Shown: in pieces, positions 61,056 through 64,000 of the stretch
Layout: each line of letters opens with the position of its first letter
Position numbering within the stretch: the stretch's first letter is position 1
Source: Sporobacter sp963663605
Lineage (GTDB): Bacteria; Bacillota; Clostridia; Oscillospirales; Oscillospiraceae
DNA length: 64,000 nucleotides
NCBI GenBank assembly: GCA_963663605.2
Contig: CAXXVF010000001.1
Span: 124,001 to 188,000 of the forward strand
Reading direction: 5' to 3'
Translations under genes and position numbers: made by a program
Notes under the pieces: generated by a model
Told to the model about the DNA's origin: nothing
The model's input: only the letters and a program-made list of their open reading frames with translations
The model's database searches: none

Positions 61056-62078
61056 ATGATCAGGCAAAAAAGAACAAGGGTATTAATTGTTGATGATTCT
61101 ATGTTTTTCAGGGAATTTCTGTCCAAAGGCATATCCGCCGACCCGGAAATTGAAATTGTGGCCAAGGCCGTGGACCCGTTCGACGCACGAGATAAGATCC
61201 TCGAATATGAACCCGACGTTATGACGTGCGATATTGAAATGCCGAAGATGAACGGGATAGAGTTTATAAAGCGGCTTTTGCCGCAGTACCGGCTTCCAAT
61301 AGTGGTAGTCAGCGCCGTGAGCGACGCCGTTTTCAACGCTATGAATGCAGGGGCTGTAGACTTCGTGGTTAAACCGGACAAGAGATATGGGATAACCACA
61401 GAGGCTTTTATCGGTGAGCTGATAGAAAAAATAAAGATTGCTTCAACGGCCAATATGTCATGCTATAACCCGATAAGCGGTTTTCTAAGAGCTGAGGACA
61501 AGACCGGTGCGGGAAAAGGCGCCCGGGTAATTGCCATCGGAGCTTCTACCGGAGGTACGGAGGCTATTTACAATGTGCTTAAGGACCTGCCTTCCGATAT
61601 GCCCGGCATCGTTATCGTTCAGCATATCCCGCCCGTGTTTTCAAAGATGTTTGCCGAAAGGCTGAATGATTCGACAAGGCTGCGGGTCAAAGAAGCGCAG
61701 CAGGGCGACCTTGTTGAAAGGGGAAAAGTGCTTATAGCACCCGGCGACGCGCATATGAGATTGAAGAAAACCGGGAACAAGCTCAGTGTTGAGGTATTCA
61801 AGGGGGAGAAAAAGAACGGGCACTGTCCATCCGTGGACATATTGTTTGAATCGGTGGCGAAAGTAATCGGCGCGAATGCTGTCGGAGTAATTCTTACGGG
61901 TATGGGCGCAGACGGCGCCAAGGGACTTTTGGCTATGAGGGAACGCGGTGCAAAAACCATCGGCCAGAATGAAAAGACTGCCGTAGTTTACGGGATGCCG
62001 AAGGTTGCATATGACATCGGAGCTGTTATGAGACAGCTTCCGCTGAATGATATTCCCTTGGCGTTGCTGAAAAAATAA
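61056..62078 (+). CDS. cheB: Receptor methylesterase/glutaminase CheB
   Basis: 340 aa. Receiver domain (phosphoacceptor Asp59 in MTCDIEMPKMNG, Asp13/Asp14 in the acid pocket) and esterase domain with the catalytic triad Ser164 (GASTGG), His190 (VQHIPP) and Asp286 (GMGADG). These are the same numbers as in E. coli CheB. ATG with AAGGAG upstream, 5 bases after cheR. Confidence 0.96.
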   Translation: MIRQKRTRVLIVDDSMFFREFLSKGISADPEIEIVAKAVDPFDARDKILEYEPDVMTCDIEMPKMNGIEFIKRLLPQYRLPIVVVSAVSDAVFNAMNAGAVDFVVKPDKRYGITTEAFIGELIEKIKIASTANMSCYNPISGFLRAEDKTGAGKGARVIAIGASTGGTEAIYNVLKDLPSDMPGIVIVQHIPPVFSKMFAERLNDSTRLRVKEAQQGDLVERGKVLIAPGDAHMRLKKTGNKLSVEVFKGEKKNGHCPSVDILFESVAKVIGANAVGVILTGMGADGAKGLLAMRERGAKTIGQNEKTAVVYGMPKVAYDIGAVMRQLPLNDIPLALLKK

Positions 62079-62138
62079 CCGATTCGCTGATAATGGGAAT
62101 AGGGATGCCGGGCTATTGAGCAAAAAATCCAGCAGACG

Positions 62139-62180
62139 AAACAGCCCCGCGACCAAAAAACCCGGTTGCGGCGCTGTTTT
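62139..62180 (+). terminator. Terminator after cheB
   Basis: Stem AAACAGC-x-CCGCGACC with GGTTGCGG-x-GCTGTTT (one mismatch, G-U pairs), loop AAAAAACCC-type, ending in TTTT. It closes the chemotaxis operon. Confidence 0.75.
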
Positions 62181-62479
62181 AGAATTGGGAAAACCCGATC
62201 AATATGTGATAATTTGTGAGAATTACTGACAATTATGAAAATATTCTGCATATTACTATTGCATTGCCCTAGAAAATATAGTAAAATTTGTTAAAATAAA
62301 TAAGCTGTCCGGTTGAATATTAGTATTAGATTTTTTCTACCAGTACACAAACAGTACACAAAAAAATCAAGCTGACCGAAAAACGGAGGTAAAGACAGCG
62401 CAGGCGGCAGCCTACGCCGACTGAAGCTCTTTTTTTTAGATGGAAGGAGGATGCCTATAAGTTTAAAACCCAGCTTAAT
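62181..62479. other. Intergenic stretch without a gene
   Basis: No supported gene. It holds a possible sigma-A promoter (TTGCAT, 17-base spacer, TAAAAT near 62258) and the direct repeat CAGTACACAAA near 62340 and 62350. It probably contains the start of the cobalamin riboswitch transcript. Confidence 0.4.
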
Positions 62480-62600
62480 AGTCTGCCCGGTTGGCCGCGC
62501 TAAAGGTGTGGTCTTTAAACGGAATGGGGTGCAAGTCCCCGCGAACTGGTCACTGTGAAGCTTCCTTGGGAAGATAAGTCAGACACGCGCCGCGCAGACT
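62480..62600 (+). promoter_or_regulatory. Cobalamin riboswitch 1
   Basis: The aptamer is closed by AGTCTGC (62480-62486) with GCAGACT (62594-62600). Conserved elements inside: GGAATGGGGTGCAAGTCCCC, GAACTGGTCACTGTGA and AAGTCAGACACGC. The last corresponds to the B12 box but differs from AAGCCAGRAGACC in the second copy, so this is a short, divergent cobalamin-type aptamer. Followed by a terminator at 62653-62743. Confidence 0.8.
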
Positions 62601-62652
62601 AAACGTAACTGCTGTTGCCAGTACAACAGACGGCAGGTTAACGGCATCTTCG

Positions 62653-62743
62653 CGCCTGTCGATATTTATACGAACCTTTGATTAACTTGATTTTTATTTT
62701 CATAGTTCAATCAAAGATTCGTATTCATCGGCAGGCGTTTTTT
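62653..62743 (+). terminator. Long terminator hairpin after cobalamin riboswitch 1
   Basis: Outer arms CGCCTGTCGAT (62653-62663) and ATCGGCAGGCG (62727-62737, one G-U pair), then TTTTTT. An imperfect pairing continues inside (ATACGAACCTTTGATT with AATCAAAGATTCGTAT), so the hairpin is about 30 bp long, more than usual for a terminator. Confidence 0.75.
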
Positions 62744-62845
62744 GCTTGATATGAAAATTATTCCGGATGCCCATATACCAGCCGCAGGCATAATGACTGC
62801 CTGAAAATGCACACTAAAACTATATTCTAAGAAAGGAACAGTATA

Positions 62846-63439
62846 ATGACCAATCAGGTTTATGGGTATGTCAGGGTTTCGACAAAAGAACAAAACGAAG
62901 AGCGGCAACTGCTCGCCATGCGGGAGTTCGGCGTGCCGGAGGCGTGTATTTATTTGGATAAGCAGTCGGGTAAGGACTTTGAGCGGCCGGCGTACAAACG
63001 GCTCGTACGCAAACTTAAAAGCGGCGATACGCTTGTGATCAAGAGTATCGACCGGCTCGGGCGGGACTACGACGAGATTTTAGAGCAATGGCGGATCATC
63101 ACTAAGGAAAAATACGCGTCTGTCGTGGTGCTGGACATGCCGCTTTTAGACACACGGCAGGGGCGGGACCTGACGGGGACGCTGATTGCGGATATCGTTT
63201 TGCAGCTGCTGTCCTACGTAGCGCAGACGGAGCGGGAATTCATACACCGGCGGCAGGCCGAGGGCATCGCGGCGGCAAAAGCGCGGGGCCAGAGGTTTGG
63301 CCGCCCGGAGAAGCCGATCCCGGACGAATTTTATTTTTTGGTGCATCAATGGCGCAGCAGCGAGATATCCGCGAGACAAGCGGCCGTGCGCCTGAATGTC
63401 TCACACCACACATTTCTGAACTGGGCGGCCAAGGCGTAA
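62846..63439 (+). CDS. Small serine recombinase (resolvase/invertase family)
   Basis: 197 aa. The catalytic domain has YVRVSTKEQ with nucleophile Ser12 and Arg10, then IKSIDRLGRDYDEI and AQTEREFIHRRQ (E-helix region); the C-terminal helix-turn-helix is ISARQAAVRLNVSHHTFLNW. It fits the Tn3-resolvase/invertase group in length. ATG with AAAGGA upstream. No transposase or clear inverted ends are seen nearby, and it lies between two cobalamin riboswitches. The target site is not identifiable from this window. Confidence 0.92.
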   Translation: MTNQVYGYVRVSTKEQNEERQLLAMREFGVPEACIYLDKQSGKDFERPAYKRLVRKLKSGDTLVIKSIDRLGRDYDEILEQWRIITKEKYASVVVLDMPLLDTRQGRDLTGTLIADIVLQLLSYVAQTEREFIHRRQAEGIAAAKARGQRFGRPEKPIPDEFYFLVHQWRSSEISARQAAVRLNVSHHTFLNWAAKA

Positions 63440-63699
63440 AGTAAGAATTTGTTATAAATAAACAAAAAACCATTAAATCAATTAAAATATGGGAAAAAAG
63501 GTAGACCATGCCACCCGCGCCAAAGCAGCTATATCAATACATAAGTTTAGTAAAAACAGCACAAAAAAACAACGCTACGATTGTTAAGGGTATACGAATA
63601 CCCGCCATCGTGCGCAGTATAGCATAACAGGGAAACATTGTCTAATTTTCTGCCCACCCGGAAAGTGAATACTATTTCGAGTGCCCCTTTTAGCGCATG
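63440..63699. other. Intergenic stretch without a supported gene
   Basis: AT-rich after the recombinase. It contains a small palindrome GGGTATACGAATACCC (63590-63605) and a 39-codon ORF at 63508 without good support. No tRNA or attachment site was recognised. Confidence 0.4.
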
Positions 63700-63900
63700 G
63701 CTTTTTGGGGAGGATAGGGAATCGGGTTGAAGTCCCGAGCGGTGCCGCCGCTGTAAGCGTTGAGGACCGCGTTCGTCGGCGAAAGCCGGTCACTGGGAAA
63801 CCGGGAAGGCAGAGCGCGTTCCGCAAGAGGAAACTCTACAGACGTAAGCCAGAAGACCTGCTTTGAAATGCAGTCCGCGTTCAGGTAAGAAGGGCGGGCT
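63700..63900 (+). promoter_or_regulatory. Cobalamin riboswitch 2
   Basis: A canonical cobalamin riboswitch: GGGAATCGGGTTGAAGTCCC, GAGCGGTGCCGCCGCTGTAA, then the B12 box AAGCCAGAAGACCTGC (63845-63860). It would control a gene just beyond the right edge, likely cobalamin synthesis or transport. Confidence 0.93.
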
Positions 63901-63918
63901 GGTTGCTATCGCAGGAAC

Positions 63919-63959
63919 ACGGCTGTGACGATCATTTTGATTGTCACAGCCGTTTTTTT
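63919..63959 (+). terminator. Terminator of cobalamin riboswitch 2
   Basis: 11-bp stem ACGGCTGTGAC/GTCACAGCCGT followed by seven T residues. The regulated gene lies outside the window. Confidence 0.9.
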
Positions 63960-64000
63960 ATTTGCAATTTGCCACAGCCGTAAATTCTTGATTCCTGCCT

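Noticed and set aside
62452..62556. Short ORF with a good GGAAGGAGG ribosome-binding site before cobalamin riboswitch 1
   Set aside because: The frame runs into the conserved aptamer core, so its codons are explained by the RNA. A leader peptide cannot be fully excluded, but the product shows nothing recognisable.
63508..63627. 39-codon ORF after the recombinase
   Set aside because: Poorly spaced ribosome-binding site, no recognisable features and no gene context.

Overview
The window is a motility island of a monoderm, anaerobe-like Firmicute, most probably a Clostridia (Oscillospiraceae-like is a guess). The evidence is gene content: FliW/CsrA, FliY, CheC/CheD/CheV, YvyF, YaaR, DUF6470 and MotE genes are present, there are no P-ring or L-ring genes (flgI, flgH), the ribosome-binding sites are strong AGGAGG types, and TTG start codons are frequent. 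No tRNA, rRNA, CRISPR array or complete insertion sequence was recognised.

Layout. (1) 1-8901: a probable iron or metallophore locus. Two ABC half-transporters (the first cut by the window edge) and a class I SAM methyltransferase read rightward. A four-gene operon reads leftward: lipoprotein binding protein, fused ferric-type permease, ATPase, and a leucine-carboxyl-methyltransferase-family protein. Three copies of one palindrome (GTTAGTT-N2-AACTAAC type) lie at the promoter of the methyltransferase and upstream of the leftward operon, so one regulator, plausibly DtxR/IdeR-like, may control both. (2) 9199-12881: leftward chemotaxis operon cheC-cheD-cheY-cheA. (3) 13081-19718: late flagellar genes. 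Sigma-28-type promoters precede a FliK-like/mini-FlhB/cysteine-hydrolase trio and the fliD-fliS-fliT-like-yaaR-cheW run. (4) 19828-32517: flgB, then a c-di-GMP-I riboswitch with terminator, then flgC-fliE-fliO-fliP-fliQ-fliR-flhB-flhA-pilZ-sigD-DUF342-small ORF-flgF/flgG-like. flhF and flhG are absent from their usual place. (5) 32593-38948: yvyF-flgM-flgN-flgK-flgL-DUF6470-(37-aa ORF)-fliW-csrA. (6) 39209-41212: one large flagellin gene on the minus strand. (7) 41213-56738: a second c-di-GMP-I riboswitch, then fliF-G-H-I-J-motE-fliK-flgD-flgE-flbD-motA-motB-fliL-fliM-fliY-cheV. (8) 56876-62078: an EAL-HDOD protein, a chemoreceptor with a sigma-28-type promoter, cheR and cheB. (9) 62480-63960: two different cobalamin riboswitches, each with a terminator, flanking a small serine recombinase gene.

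How it works together. c-di-GMP appears to act at several levels: two riboswitches gate the rod/export and basal-body/motor operons, a PilZ brake-type protein acts on the motor, and an EAL-HDOD protein may sense the signal. Export checkpoints come from FlhB with its NPTH site, FliK, and the FliK-like/mini-FlhB pair. SigD/FlgM controls late transcription, and FliW/CsrA probably controls flagellin translation: the flagellin leader has a GGA-loop hairpin ahead of its Shine-Dalgarno sequence. Chemotaxis combines CheA/W/Y/B/R with CheC, FliY, CheD and CheV.

The most novel-looking items are the trio at 13081-15730 (a FliK-like protein, a 50-aa protein resembling only the tail of FlhB, and a papain-like hydrolase without a Sec signal), the riboswitch that splits flgB from flgC, the Shine-Dalgarno-masking hairpin before a 37-codon ORF next to fliW-csrA, and the recombinase between two cobalamin riboswitches.
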